Shown: piece after piece, positions 1 through 7,133 of the stretch
How the letters are laid out: each line of letters opens with the position of its first letter
Position numbering within the stretch: position 1 is the first letter of the stretch
Assembly (NCBI RefSeq): GCF_900114615.1
Contig: NZ_FOTS01000022.1
Coordinates: 1 to 64,000, forward strand
Length of the DNA: 64,000 nucleotides
Reading direction: 5' to 3'
Origin: Pelosinus propionicus DSM 13327
Lineage (GTDB): Bacteria > Bacillota > Negativicutes > DSM-13327
Position numbers and translations under genes: made by a program
Notes under the pieces: model-generated
What the model saw: only the letters and a program-made list of their open reading frames with translations
The model's database searches: none
Told to the model about the DNA's origin: nothing

Positions 1-2
1 TT

Positions 3-245
3 GATGCAGGCATGACACAAAGCATGTCCAGGGTCTCAAGATGCATAGATAACGGTCCTATGGAGGCATTCTGGGGAATGATGAAATCAGAGATGTATTA
101 TCTTAAAAAGTTCAATTCCTACGACGATTTGGAAAAGGCGATCAACGAATACATAGAGTACTACAATAATCATCGATATCAAAAGAGGCTCAACTGTATG
201 ACTCCACTAGAGTATAGACAGTATCTTTTGAATACAGCCGCATAA
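3..245 (+). CDS. IS3-family transposase (OrfB), C-terminal fragment
   Basis: This is the end of a DDE integrase-type transposase that cuts and joins the element's ends. The reading frame is open to the window edge and reads DAGMTQSMSRV, then NGPMEAFWGMMKSE. This is the conserved block that carries the catalytic glutamate of the rve domain. The typical tail YNNHRYQKRLNCMTPLEYR follows. The ATG at 12 is internal, not the true start. Only about 80 residues of a protein usually near 270-300 are visible. The frame is intact here, so nothing argues that the element is dead. Confidence 0.9.
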   Translation, partial: DAGMTQSMSRVSRCIDNGPMEAFWGMMKSEMYYLKKFNSYDDLEKAINEYIEYYNNHRYQKRLNCMTPLEYRQYLLNTAA

Positions 246-249
246 AAAA

Positions 250-283
250 ATGATGCCAACCACAACTCAATGATTGGCATCAT
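250..283 (+). terminator. hairpin behind the IS transposase
   Basis: A perfect 10-bp inverted repeat, ATGATGCCAA at 250-259 and TTGGCATCAT at 274-283, sits directly after the transposase stop. It is followed by a T-rich stretch. It could end transposase transcription or block read-in from outside. Confidence 0.55.
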
Positions 284-398
284 AAAACTTTTTGTTTTTA
301 TACTGTCTACTTGACAGGGGGCACTTCAAAGGTAAGACGGTAATAGTTCTATTTCGAGATTGGCATCACTCGTCTATAATTTTGCTCATAATGACATG

Positions 399-520
399 TC
401 ATATATCGACTCGGGTGACTTCACCGTTTTGTATGATAAAATCTACATTTCCAAACTTGAGAGAATCCAGCTGATGCTGCGCTTTCTTTATCTGGCTATG
501 ATTTCTTTAGTTAAGGTCAT
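399..520 (-). pseudogene. DUF2292 (YezD-like) small protein gene, frameshifted
   Basis: Read on the minus strand, an ATG at 518-520 behind an AGGGA ribosome site opens MTLTKEIIA and then hits a stop. Skipping one base near 488-494 restores a frame reading IKKAQHQLDSLKFGNVDF and IIQNGEVTRVDI before a TGA at 399. The motif SL-K/Q-F/Y-G-x-V-x-x-I-I-x-x-G-x-V is the signature of the small DUF2292 family, whose role is unknown; members are often near sulfur genes. One missing base, for example CCC read as CC, explains the break. The fragment is short, so the family call is good but not certain. Confidence 0.6.
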
Positions 521-585
521 TGAATCCCTGCATTGCACATAATTACCCAAAAATAACAAATACTATAACATCCAGTTTATTGGAG

Positions 586-1125
586 ATGGTATATACGAGT
601 AATCAAACGTTATTCTGGGCAAGTTTAATATTTTCATGGTCATCTGCCTTATTTCTAAAAAAGGACGATCTAAGGCGGTTTATGCCCGTTTCTTTATTTT
701 GTGGGTTTGTATTTACTTTTATCTTTGAGTCTGGTATTACCTTGCATTGGTGGGCAGTAAAAGAGTCTTTTTTCCCTCTTATAAATTTGCCAATATTCAT
801 TTATGGTGCTTATTTTATTGGTACAATCTGGATTTTCAAATACACTTATGGACACTTTTGGCTGTTTCTTATTACAAATATCATTTTAGATTATATCTTA
901 ATATTTTTCCTGATTGATTGGTTTATTCAGCGTGGTGCTTGGGAAGCTTACATATCTTATTCTCAAATATTACTTATCACTACTGCGCTAGCTATCCTTA
1001 TCTACGGATACCAGATGTGGCAAGAAGGAGCGACTAGTTTAGTATCTATGTCTAGTGTACAGCCTGCCATGAGCAAACCGCTGAACGAGAATAATCAGGA
1101 TGAATCCGATTCCGATAGCAAGTAG
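586..1125 (+). CDS. polytopic membrane protein of unknown function
   Basis: The product is about 179 residues, with roughly five hydrophobic segments spread over the first 150 residues (for example LFWASLIFSWSSALF, LFCGFVFTFIF, FIYGAYFIGTIWIF). A polar acidic tail rich in Asn, Asp and Ser follows. I do not recognise a functional motif. The start is uncertain. ATG 586 has GGAG placed too close to it, and an upstream TTG at 520 would overlap the divergent DUF2292 remnant. The gene is alone on the plus strand between an IS remnant and a LysM fragment. Confidence 0.55.
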   Translation: MVYTSNQTLFWASLIFSWSSALFLKKDDLRRFMPVSLFCGFVFTFIFESGITLHWWAVKESFFPLINLPIFIYGAYFIGTIWIFKYTYGHFWLFLITNIILDYILIFFLIDWFIQRGAWEAYISYSQILLITTALAILIYGYQMWQEGATSLVSMSSVQPAMSKPLNENNQDESDSDSK

Positions 1126-1127
1126 AC

Positions 1128-1325
1128 TCACTCCCAACTGTTAATCTGAAATTTCATCCCCGCCCACACATCACTCTCACCAATTACATCATAATTCAAT
1201 TCCCTGATCCCCTCGCGAAACTCTGCAACCTGTCGAGAATCATCGCCCTGGCAATACTGCTCAGCAATCGACTGCAGCGTATCATCAGGGTTTACTGTAT
1301 ATTGCATTGCAACTAAGGCTAACAC
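1128..1325 (-). CDS. small LysM-domain protein, possibly 5'-damaged
   Basis: About 65 residues contain a LysM peptidoglycan-binding fold: YTVNPDDTLQSIAEQYC, then a C-terminal VWAGMKFQI strand. A short hydrophobic stretch (FILVLALVAM) precedes it, so it may be an anchored or exported YneA-like cell-wall protein. No good ribosome site stands before the GTG at 1325. Upstream an ATG near 1342 would join this frame only if one A of ATGAAATGAA were removed, so the 5' end may be frameshifted. Family assignment rests on the LysM pattern alone. Confidence 0.5.
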   Translation of the reverse strand: MLALVAMQYTVNPDDTLQSIAEQYCQGDDSRQVAEFREGIRELNYDVIGESDVWAGMKFQINSWE

Positions 1326-1447
1326 CAGTATGAACTGTTCATTTCATTTAGGACTTCGAAGACAAGATATTGATATGCAAAAATGTATTCTACGAGTTAA
1401 TCAGTCTGCTACTGTTGTTACCCAAGCTGTTTCCCAAGTAAACATAA

Positions 1448-1476
1448 AAGCCTTTGAGGTAAACCCTCAAAGGCTT
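1448..1476 (-). terminator. Rho-independent terminator after tRNA-Arg
   Basis: AAGCCTTTGAGG and CCTCAAAGGCTT form a 12-bp stem with a short A-rich loop, just 3' of the tRNA on the minus strand. The minus-strand copy continues into TTTTATG. Confidence 0.8.
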
Positions 1477-1487
1477 GAATTTCTATA

Positions 1488-1562
1488 TGGTGCGCCCGGC
1501 AGGAATCGAACCTACGCACATGGCTTCGGAGGCCAATGCTCTATCCCCTGAGCTACGGGCGC
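1488..1562 (-). tRNA. tRNA-Arg (anticodon CCG)
   Basis: The minus strand folds as a full cloverleaf. The acceptor GCGCCCG (5' end at 1562) pairs with CGGGCGC, followed by A and an encoded CCA at 1488-1490. The D arm is GCTC/GAGC, the anticodon loop is CTCCGAA, and the T loop is GTTCGAATC. Anticodon CCG reads the rare Arg codon CGG. Confidence 0.95.
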
Positions 1563-1642
1563 ACATGAATGGTTTAAATCACAAAATTCATTATATCATA
1601 AAACTAATGCCCTGTCTAATCAATTGTCACTATAAACTATCA

Positions 1643-2032
1643 TCATTTATAATCAATCTGCGCTTGGCAATAAGGACACACTTTAGCTTCCCTCTCTATA
1701 TTATTCCCACAAGACTGACATTTTAACTGCAGAGTATGCTTACAATAAGGACATACTAAAAAACTCTCCTGGACCTTACTGCCACACATAGGGCAAGGGG
1801 TGGTCTCTTCTACCACAGTTGCTTCTATATCAATAACATCTGGATCAGCGTTCCTCCGCCTGTCTATATTGGATTTACGACCAAGCAACAAATATAAAGG
1901 AACGATTATAATGGGCATTGGAATACTAGCTACAGCCCAAAGCAGTGACGAAGAAAAAGATTTACCTAACTTTTTTGCATCATTATATATAAAATATGCA
2001 ACGATTAACCCAATCAACATACTAATTCCCAT
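1643..2032 (-). CDS. membrane-anchored double zinc-ribbon protein
   Basis: The product has 129 residues. Two N-terminal membrane segments (about residues 3-20 and 26-48) are followed by a charged linker. The C-terminal half carries two zinc-ribbon units with CPMC...CPYC and CQSC...CPYC knuckles, so each can hold one zinc. Such architecture is common in uncharacterised Firmicute membrane proteins, and no enzymatic residue is apparent. AAGGTGG at a fitting distance supports the ATG at 2032. Its partner is unknown. The gene stands alone between the tRNA and the MFS gene. Confidence 0.8.
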   Translation of the reverse strand: MGISMLIGLIVAYFIYNDAKKLGKSFSSSLLWAVASIPMPIIIVPLYLLLGRKSNIDRRRNADPDVIDIEATVVEETTPCPMCGSKVQESFLVCPYCKHTLQLKCQSCGNNIEREAKVCPYCQAQIDYK

Positions 2033-2101
2033 AGCAAAACCACCTTACCTAATGATACGTTATTATAGCATCAAAAACAGCAGGTAGGCAACACCTAAGG
2101 C

Positions 2102-3421
2102 TTAGCTGCTAATTTCTTGCAAAGACTTGCCCTTTGTCTCTTCTCCTAAAAACCAAACGATAGCCGCTACCCCTAACATTACAATGGTAAACATCATAAA
2201 CACCTTATTAAAGCCATCATTTCCTGAAATCATATAGCCTACAACCGTAGGTGCTAAAATTCCGCCAATACGACCTACAGCAGCTGCCCAACCAGACCCA
2301 TAAGCACGAACTTTAGTCGGGTATAACTCTGGCGTATAGGTATATACGACTCCCCATGCTCCTAAATTAAAAAATGACATCATACTGCCCCACCAGAGTA
2401 CAATCGTAGCATTTCCACCTTGCCCAAAAAAATAGGCACATACAGCACAAGCAGCTAAAAAACCAGATAAAGTAGCTTTACGTCCTATGCGATCTACGAG
2501 ATAAGCCGCAGCGAAATACCCCGGTAATTGAGCCAATGTCATAATTAGTACATATTCAAAGGTTTTAATAACAGTATATCCCTGTCCTACCATTAATGAC
2601 GGCAGCCAAGTAAATATACCGTAATAGGAATATACAATACCAAACCATAAAATCCACAACATGATTGTTCGTTTAACAAACTGCGTTTTCCAAAGATCTG
2701 CAAAAACAGCTACTTTTATCTCTTTATTCTCTGGTGCAATGATGCTGGCAACAGGCCTTATTCCAGCAGCCTCTTCCAGCTTGCTAACAAGATCATGAGC
2801 CTCTTTAACTTTTCCTTTGCCGAGCAAATAAGGAATTGACTCTGGCACTGACTTCCAAACCTTAAATACATATAAGGCAGGTAATGCACCAATAAAAAAA
2901 GCGATATTCCAGCCATAGCTAGGAATTACTAGATAAGAAATTAAGGCAGCAACTAACCATCCGATTCCCCAAAAGCTTTCTAATAATACTACAAAACGTC
3001 CTCTAGCTGTAGGCGGCGCATATTCACTTACTAGGGTAACGGCTACTGGAAGTTGTCCGCCTAGACCGAAACCCACCAAAAATCGAAACAATAATAAAGA
3101 CTCAAAATTCCATGCCAAGCCACACAAGCCTGTAGCTACACTATACATCACAAGCGTAGCTGAAAATACTTTCTTACGTCCAAAATGATCCGCCATTGAT
3201 CCAGACAATACAGCTCCTAATGCCATCCCCACCAAGCCAATACTTCCTATATAGCCAACTTGCGCACTAGTCAGCCCCCATACTTTTGCAAGCGTGGGCA
3301 AAACAAAAGCAATAATGCCAGTATCCATAGCATCAAACATCCACCCTAACCCAGTGATTACCAATAAACGATAGTGGAATTTGGTCACAGGCACATTTTC
3401 TAACCTTGTAATAATATCCAT
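2102..3421 (-). CDS. MFS transporter, sugar/aromatic-acid porter type
   Basis: The product is a 12-helix major-facilitator carrier of about 439 residues. Motif A, GSMADHFGRKKVF, lies between helices 2 and 3, its half-molecule repeat is YLVDRIGRKATL, and RFLVGFGLGGQLP fits the helix-4 motif of the metabolite:H+ symporter branch. The GGAGG at a suitable distance selects the ATG at 3421 (MDIITRLENVP); the longer frame upstream lacks a ribosome site. It lies downstream of the FadR-type regulator in the same direction, so it may carry a carboxylate or aromatic acid, but the substrate cannot be read from sequence. Confidence 0.8.
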   Translation of the reverse strand: MDIITRLENVPVTKFHYRLLVITGLGWMFDAMDTGIIAFVLPTLAKVWGLTSAQVGYIGSIGLVGMALGAVLSGSMADHFGRKKVFSATLVMYSVATGLCGLAWNFESLLLFRFLVGFGLGGQLPVAVTLVSEYAPPTARGRFVVLLESFWGIGWLVAALISYLVIPSYGWNIAFFIGALPALYVFKVWKSVPESIPYLLGKGKVKEAHDLVSKLEEAAGIRPVASIIAPENKEIKVAVFADLWKTQFVKRTIMLWILWFGIVYSYYGIFTWLPSLMVGQGYTVIKTFEYVLIMTLAQLPGYFAAAYLVDRIGRKATLSGFLAACAVCAYFFGQGGNATIVLWWGSMMSFFNLGAWGVVYTYTPELYPTKVRAYGSGWAAAVGRIGGILAPTVVGYMISGNDGFNKVFMMFTIVMLGVAAIVWFLGEETKGKSLQEISS

Positions 3422-3543
3422 AAAGTCCTCCAATGAATTAACATCTGTCTTGTCACATGTTTGTATTATAACGTTTCTACCTCTTGGTGACAAGAGTTAG
3501 TTTGCGAAAAACCTCCGCTCAACATACATATTTTATAAGAAAA

Positions 3544-3570
3544 GCTCTCCAACCGTTAGGATGGAAAGCC
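3544..3570 (-). terminator. terminator overlapping the regulator stop codon
   Basis: On the minus strand GGCTTTCCA pairs with TTGGAGAGC and is followed by TTTTCTTAT. The stop codon of the regulator lies in the loop. Confidence 0.55.
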
Positions 3571-4338
3571 AAAATCTGCTTTTATATTATTGTGTACAAA
3601 GTTCTTGTCATTCTTGGTTAAAGATGTAATTCCACCTCGTTTGAGTTGAACTAATGAATCTTCTACCATAGTTATATGTTTTCCCATTGTTTTCCTAGCC
3701 AGGTTAGGTTTTTTTTGTTCAATTGCCTGAAAAATCGAACAATGAGAATCATACAAAACATTCTGCATATTTTCTTCCATAAAGATTTTTTGCCTGGAGA
3801 ACCGATAAGTGCTATTCATTAAATCAGAAACAGCTCCCATTAATTTAATCAGAATTGGATTATGAGCAGCTTTAAGTATTGCAAAATGAAACTCTGCATC
3901 TGCCTTATCACCCACTTCTCCATCATTCACTTCATCTACCATGCGATGCAGGGCCGCACGCATCTCTTCTATATCTTCCGGCGTAGCACGAGTAGCTGCT
4001 AACGCGGCAATTTCTACTTCTAAGGTTTTTCTTACTTCTAATAAATTCATTGCATCATCAACGTTTACATGTAATAAAAAAGATAATGGCTCAAGCATTC
4101 CTTCAAAAGACACCTGACGTACAAAACTACCTTCTCCTGGACGTATCGTTATAATTCCCATTATTTCTAGAGCACTGAAAGCTTCCCGTATAGAAGCACG
4201 ACTAACATTTAGCTTCTCTGATAATTCACGTTCAGATAATAATTTGTCACCTGGCTGCAATTCCCCGATAACAATAAGCTGCTTAACTTGTTCAATTACT
4301 TCCTCATAAACTTTTTTGGTTTTAACTGGTTTAAACAT
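3556..4338 (-). CDS. FadR-family GntR regulator (FCD domain), probable lactate regulator
   Basis: The product is about 260 residues. The N-terminal GntR winged helix (about residues 8-75) has LLSERELSEKLNVSRASIREAFSAL. The rest is an FCD ligand domain with the Asp/His metal ligands expected in its helices (DAEFHFAILKAAHN, then H in the later helices). Such proteins (LldR, LutR, PdhR) bind TGGT-N3-ACCA operators and respond to small carboxylates. Two TGGTC-N-GACCA palindromes stand in the lctP/lutC promoter region 2 kb away, so lactate control is the best inference. GGGGGA supports ATG 4338 over an ATG 12 bases upstream. Confidence 0.8.
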   Translation of the reverse strand: MFKPVKTKKVYEEVIEQVKQLIVIGELQPGDKLLSERELSEKLNVSRASIREAFSALEIMGIITIRPGEGSFVRQVSFEGMLEPLSFLLHVNVDDAMNLLEVRKTLEVEIAALAATRATPEDIEEMRAALHRMVDEVNDGEVGDKADAEFHFAILKAAHNPILIKLMGAVSDLMNSTYRFSRQKIFMEENMQNVLYDSHCSIFQAIEQKKPNLARKTMGKHITMVEDSLVQLKRGGITSLTKNDKNFVHNNIKADFGFPS

Positions 4339-4413
4339 ATAATCCCCCATCTCCCTTAATCATTGCAGAGATCTATAAATGTTAGTGATAAGGAGTACGA
4401 TTTATCAGTTAAA

Positions 4414-4450
4414 TACATGGCGGGCTGCATAGTTTGCCGCCCGCCATGTA
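4414..4450. repeat. 12-bp perfect inverted repeat between lctP and its regulator
   Basis: TACATGGCGGGC (4414-4425) and GCCCGCCATGTA (4439-4450) form a GC-rich stem with a 13-base loop, 126 bases beyond the lactate permease stop. There is no clear T tract on either strand, so it may act as an mRNA 3'-end stabiliser or a weak terminator for lctP. Confidence 0.6.
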
Positions 4451-4575
4451 CTAGATAAGTGTTAGTAACGATGATGATTATCTATTACATCACTTATAAT
4501 CATTTTTCTTTTATAATATACTATTTTCTTACATAAGTCTAGACTTTAGTATAGAATTCATCTAACTGGGAAATC

Positions 4576-6204
4576 TTATGGGATCATCCATTGCAGCCAG
4601 TAAGCTTGCACATAGGTCATAATACCAACGATAACAGCCAGCACTAGAGAATGTTTAACTGTAAAGCCGAACAAATCGCCTTCTTTACCAACTAATCCAG
4701 TAGCTGCAGTAGCTACTGCAATACTTTGTGGTGAAATCATCTTACCGCAAACACCACCGGAAGAGTTAGCAGCAACTGTCAAAATAGGATCAACACCAAC
4801 TTGTGTTCCTGTAACAGCCTGCAAGTTGCCAAATAACGCATTTGCAGAAGTATCGGAACCAGTTAAGAATACACCTAACCATCCTAAGAATGGGGAGAAG
4901 AATGGGAAGAAAGAACCTGTACCTGCAAGGAATAAACCAAGAGTTGAGCTCATACCGGAATAATTCATAATATAAGCCAAACCAAGAACACAAGGAATCG
5001 TAATCAAAGGTTTTGTTAATTGTTTTAGCGTTTTAGTGAAAATGGAAATGAATCTTCCAGGACCAACGCCTAAAACTAAGGCTGTAATGATTGCTGCAAT
5101 AAACAAAGCCGTACCTGCTGCACTAAGCCAGTTAAGTTTATAAAGAGCTGCCATCGCAGTTGGCACTTTCGCAATTGGAGCCACCTGCATAACGACTTTA
5201 TCCAAACCTGGTACTAAGAATTTCAGCGTAACTGCATCCAAAGCTGCTACTACTGGTTTTAAGCCCCACAAGATAACCATAACAGTCAAAATGATGAATG
5301 GAGACCACGCTTTCATTACTTTACCAAAAGTTAATGCTGCACGATTTGCAACAAGAGTAGGTGCGGGTTCATTAGCAAAGCGCCAAATGCTTTTAGGTTT
5401 CCAATATTTTAAGAAAATCGTTAAAGAGATAATACAAGCAAGTGAAGATAAAATATCGGGAAGTTCTGGTCCGATATAATTGGAAGAAAACCATTGTACA
5501 CCAGCAAAAGAGATCCCTGCAACTAAACATGCAGGCAATACTTCTTTTGCAGCTTTCCAGCCTGACATTAGTACAACTAACCAGATCGGAATAATAATGG
5601 ATAAGAAAGGTAATTGTCTACCAACCATAGCACTAATTTTCATAGTATCAATTCCTGTTACTTGACCAGCAACAATAATAGGAATACCAATTCCACCAAA
5701 GGCTACAGGAGCCGTATTAGCGATCAAACATAATCCAGCTGCATATAGAGGATTAAACCCAAGACCTACTAGCATCCCAGCAGAAATCGCAACTGGAGTA
5801 CCAAAGCCTGCTGCTCCTTCCAAGAAAGCACCGAAACCAAAAGCTATTAAAAGTGCTTGTAAACGACGGTCGTCAGTAATCGTCGCAATTGAATCTTTTA
5901 CAATTTCAAATTGTCCCGTTTCTACCGTCATATTATAGATGAAAATAGCGGTAAGAACAATCCAGAATATTGGGAATACACCATATAAAGCACCCATAGC
6001 TGTTGCAGTAATTGCAATCCCCGCAGGCATTTTATATACAAAAATAGCTACTAACACTGCCGATCCTGCAGCTAGTGCACCTGCAATTTGTCCTGGAGTA
6101 CGGCGAATAGCCAAAAGATAGAAAATTACAATAATAGGAATTGCTGCGAAAAGGGATGAGAGCGCCAAATTGTTCATCGGATCATAAACTTGAGTCCATG
6201 TCAT
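4576..6204 (-). CDS. lctP: L-lactate permease (LctP family)
   Basis: The protein is 542 residues, the family's usual length, with about 13 membrane segments. It is a lactate:H+ symporter in the inner membrane. Family blocks are visible: FGFGAFLEGAAGFGTPVAISAGML around residue 125, NTAPVAFGGIGIPI around 163, SDTSANALFGNLQ near 450, and NSSGGVCGKMISPQSI near 480. GAGGTG before the ATG supports the start. It is divergent from lutC and the LutB-LutA fusion, and an operator lies in its upstream region. Together they import lactate and oxidise it to pyruvate. Glycolate could be a second substrate. Confidence 0.95.
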   Translation of the reverse strand: MTWTQVYDPMNNLALSSLFAAIPIIVIFYLLAIRRTPGQIAGALAAGSAVLVAIFVYKMPAGIAITATAMGALYGVFPIFWIVLTAIFIYNMTVETGQFEIVKDSIATITDDRRLQALLIAFGFGAFLEGAAGFGTPVAISAGMLVGLGFNPLYAAGLCLIANTAPVAFGGIGIPIIVAGQVTGIDTMKISAMVGRQLPFLSIIIPIWLVVLMSGWKAAKEVLPACLVAGISFAGVQWFSSNYIGPELPDILSSLACIISLTIFLKYWKPKSIWRFANEPAPTLVANRAALTFGKVMKAWSPFIILTVMVILWGLKPVVAALDAVTLKFLVPGLDKVVMQVAPIAKVPTAMAALYKLNWLSAAGTALFIAAIITALVLGVGPGRFISIFTKTLKQLTKPLITIPCVLGLAYIMNYSGMSSTLGLFLAGTGSFFPFFSPFLGWLGVFLTGSDTSANALFGNLQAVTGTQVGVDPILTVAANSSGGVCGKMISPQSIAVATAATGLVGKEGDLFGFTVKHSLVLAVIVGIMTYVQAYWLQWMIP

Positions 6205-6328
6205 TAAATAAACACCTCTTTTTTATGTTTTTCCATCATTTTTAAATCGTATTAGTCCTTTTCACTGGTATAATCTTCTTCTCACCTCTCTTTGATCAAC
6301 CAGTATTTTAGTCATCTCACTGGACTAG

Positions 6329-6339
6329 TGGTCTGACCA
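6329..6339. promoter_or_regulatory. FadR-family operator at the lctP promoter
   Basis: TGGTCTGACCA is a perfect palindrome with the TGGT-N3-ACCA pattern bound by LldR/LutR/PdhR-type GntR regulators. It lies 125 bp upstream of the lctP start and has a near twin at 6464. Confidence 0.7.
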
Positions 6340-6458
6340 TAGATATAATATTTCAACAGACTCAGCCAAATTCCTGCCTATATATTTAAAAAATTCAAAT
6401 AAATAAAATTTTATGTTTTTTCTCACATTTAGAAGGAATTTATATCTTACAGTTAGAA

Positions 6459-6474
6459 TATACTGGTCAGACCA
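6459..6474 (+). promoter_or_regulatory. lut promoter -10 with overlapping FadR-family operator
   Basis: TATACT (6459-6464) fits a -10 box and runs directly into TGGTCAGACCA (6464-6474), which matches the site at 6329 in all but the central base. A repressor here would block polymerase at the lut promoter. The -35 element is weak, which leaves the exact promoter unproven. Confidence 0.6.
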
Positions 6475-6523
6475 CTACATCCAGAATTTATAATTTATTT
6501 TAATAAAAAGCGAGGCGTGACTT

Positions 6524-7129
6524 ATGAAGAAAGTAAGTAATAATTGGAAACAAGCTTTTCCACCCGAAAGCGTCGGGACCGCATTTTTTGAAGAATTTGC
6601 AATGCGTGCCCAAAATGTTGCAGCTAAGGTATTTAGAGTCAAAACAGCAGCAGAGGCCCAGTCAGTAATTGCCGAGATCATAAAATCCAGTGATGCAAAA
6701 AAAGTAGTGGCTACTCCAGAAGTAGTATCCCCTTTAAATCTTCCTACTATACTAGAACCTTTGAATGTAAAATTATATACTGAACAATCAGATATTCGAA
6801 CCCATGCGGATACCTCAGATGTAGGTGTTGCTTGTGTAGAGTTTGGTATTGCGGAAACGGGCAGTGTTTGTGAAGATGGCCTTGCCATTGAACAACGTCT
6901 CATTACGACTCTCCCTCCTATATCGATTGTTGTAATGAATAGTGCAAATGTGGTTCCTACCATAGCAGCAGCCTTTGAAACAATTTCTAAAGTATTTGAT
7001 CGCGGTTATATCAGCTTCATCACTGGTCCTAGTCGTACATCCGACATTGAGAGGGTATTAACCATCGGCGTACACGGACCTAGTCAATTAGTAATTATCG
7101 CTATTGATGAAGAAATAAGGGAGGTATGA
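6524..7129 (+). CDS. lutC: LutC-like LUD-domain lactate utilisation protein
   Basis: The product is 201 residues of LUD (DUF162) fold. It matches LutC, one of three proteins that oxidise L-lactate to pyruvate in the LutABC system. Conserved stretches are TSDVGVACVEFGIAETGSV (about residues 98-116) and the C-terminal ITGPSRTSDIERVLTIGVHGP with the family's SRTxDIE motif. GAGGCG before ATG 6524 fits. The next gene begins 4 bases after the stop, so the two are co-transcribed and probably translationally coupled. The partner supplies both other subunits as one chain. Confidence 0.9.
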   Translation: MKKVSNNWKQAFPPESVGTAFFEEFAMRAQNVAAKVFRVKTAAEAQSVIAEIIKSSDAKKVVATPEVVSPLNLPTILEPLNVKLYTEQSDIRTHADTSDVGVACVEFGIAETGSVCEDGLAIEQRLITTLPPISIVVMNSANVVPTIAAAFETISKVFDRGYISFITGPSRTSDIERVLTIGVHGPSQLVIIAIDEEIREV

Positions 7130-7133
7130 AATA

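Larger units (their letters stand above)
1..323 (+). mobile_element. IS3-family insertion sequence, right-hand part
   Basis: The window opens inside an insertion sequence. A transposase C-terminus is followed by about 80 non-coding bases. These hold a hairpin and then the stretch CTACTTGACAGGGGGCA near 307-323, which resembles the terminal inverted repeat of IS3-group elements ending in CA. The left end lies outside the window, so the partner repeat and the target duplication cannot be checked, and the exact last base is uncertain by a few positions. Confidence 0.6.

Noticed and set aside
1330-1343. ATGAAC-T-GTTCAT-like palindrome as a LexA box before the LysM gene
   Set aside because: The spacing (one base) does not match the GAAC-N4-GTTC pattern of Firmicute LexA.
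1330-1726. Two plus-strand frames of 73 and 83 codons
   Set aside because: They cross tRNA-Arg and its terminator and have no ribosome site.
3421-3493. Longer N-terminus for the MFS protein
   Set aside because: GGAGG stands just before ATG 3421 and the extra residues do not resemble a carrier.
6475-6963. Minus-strand frame of 162 codons
   Set aside because: It is antisense to lutC, contains the operator region, and shows no protein motif.
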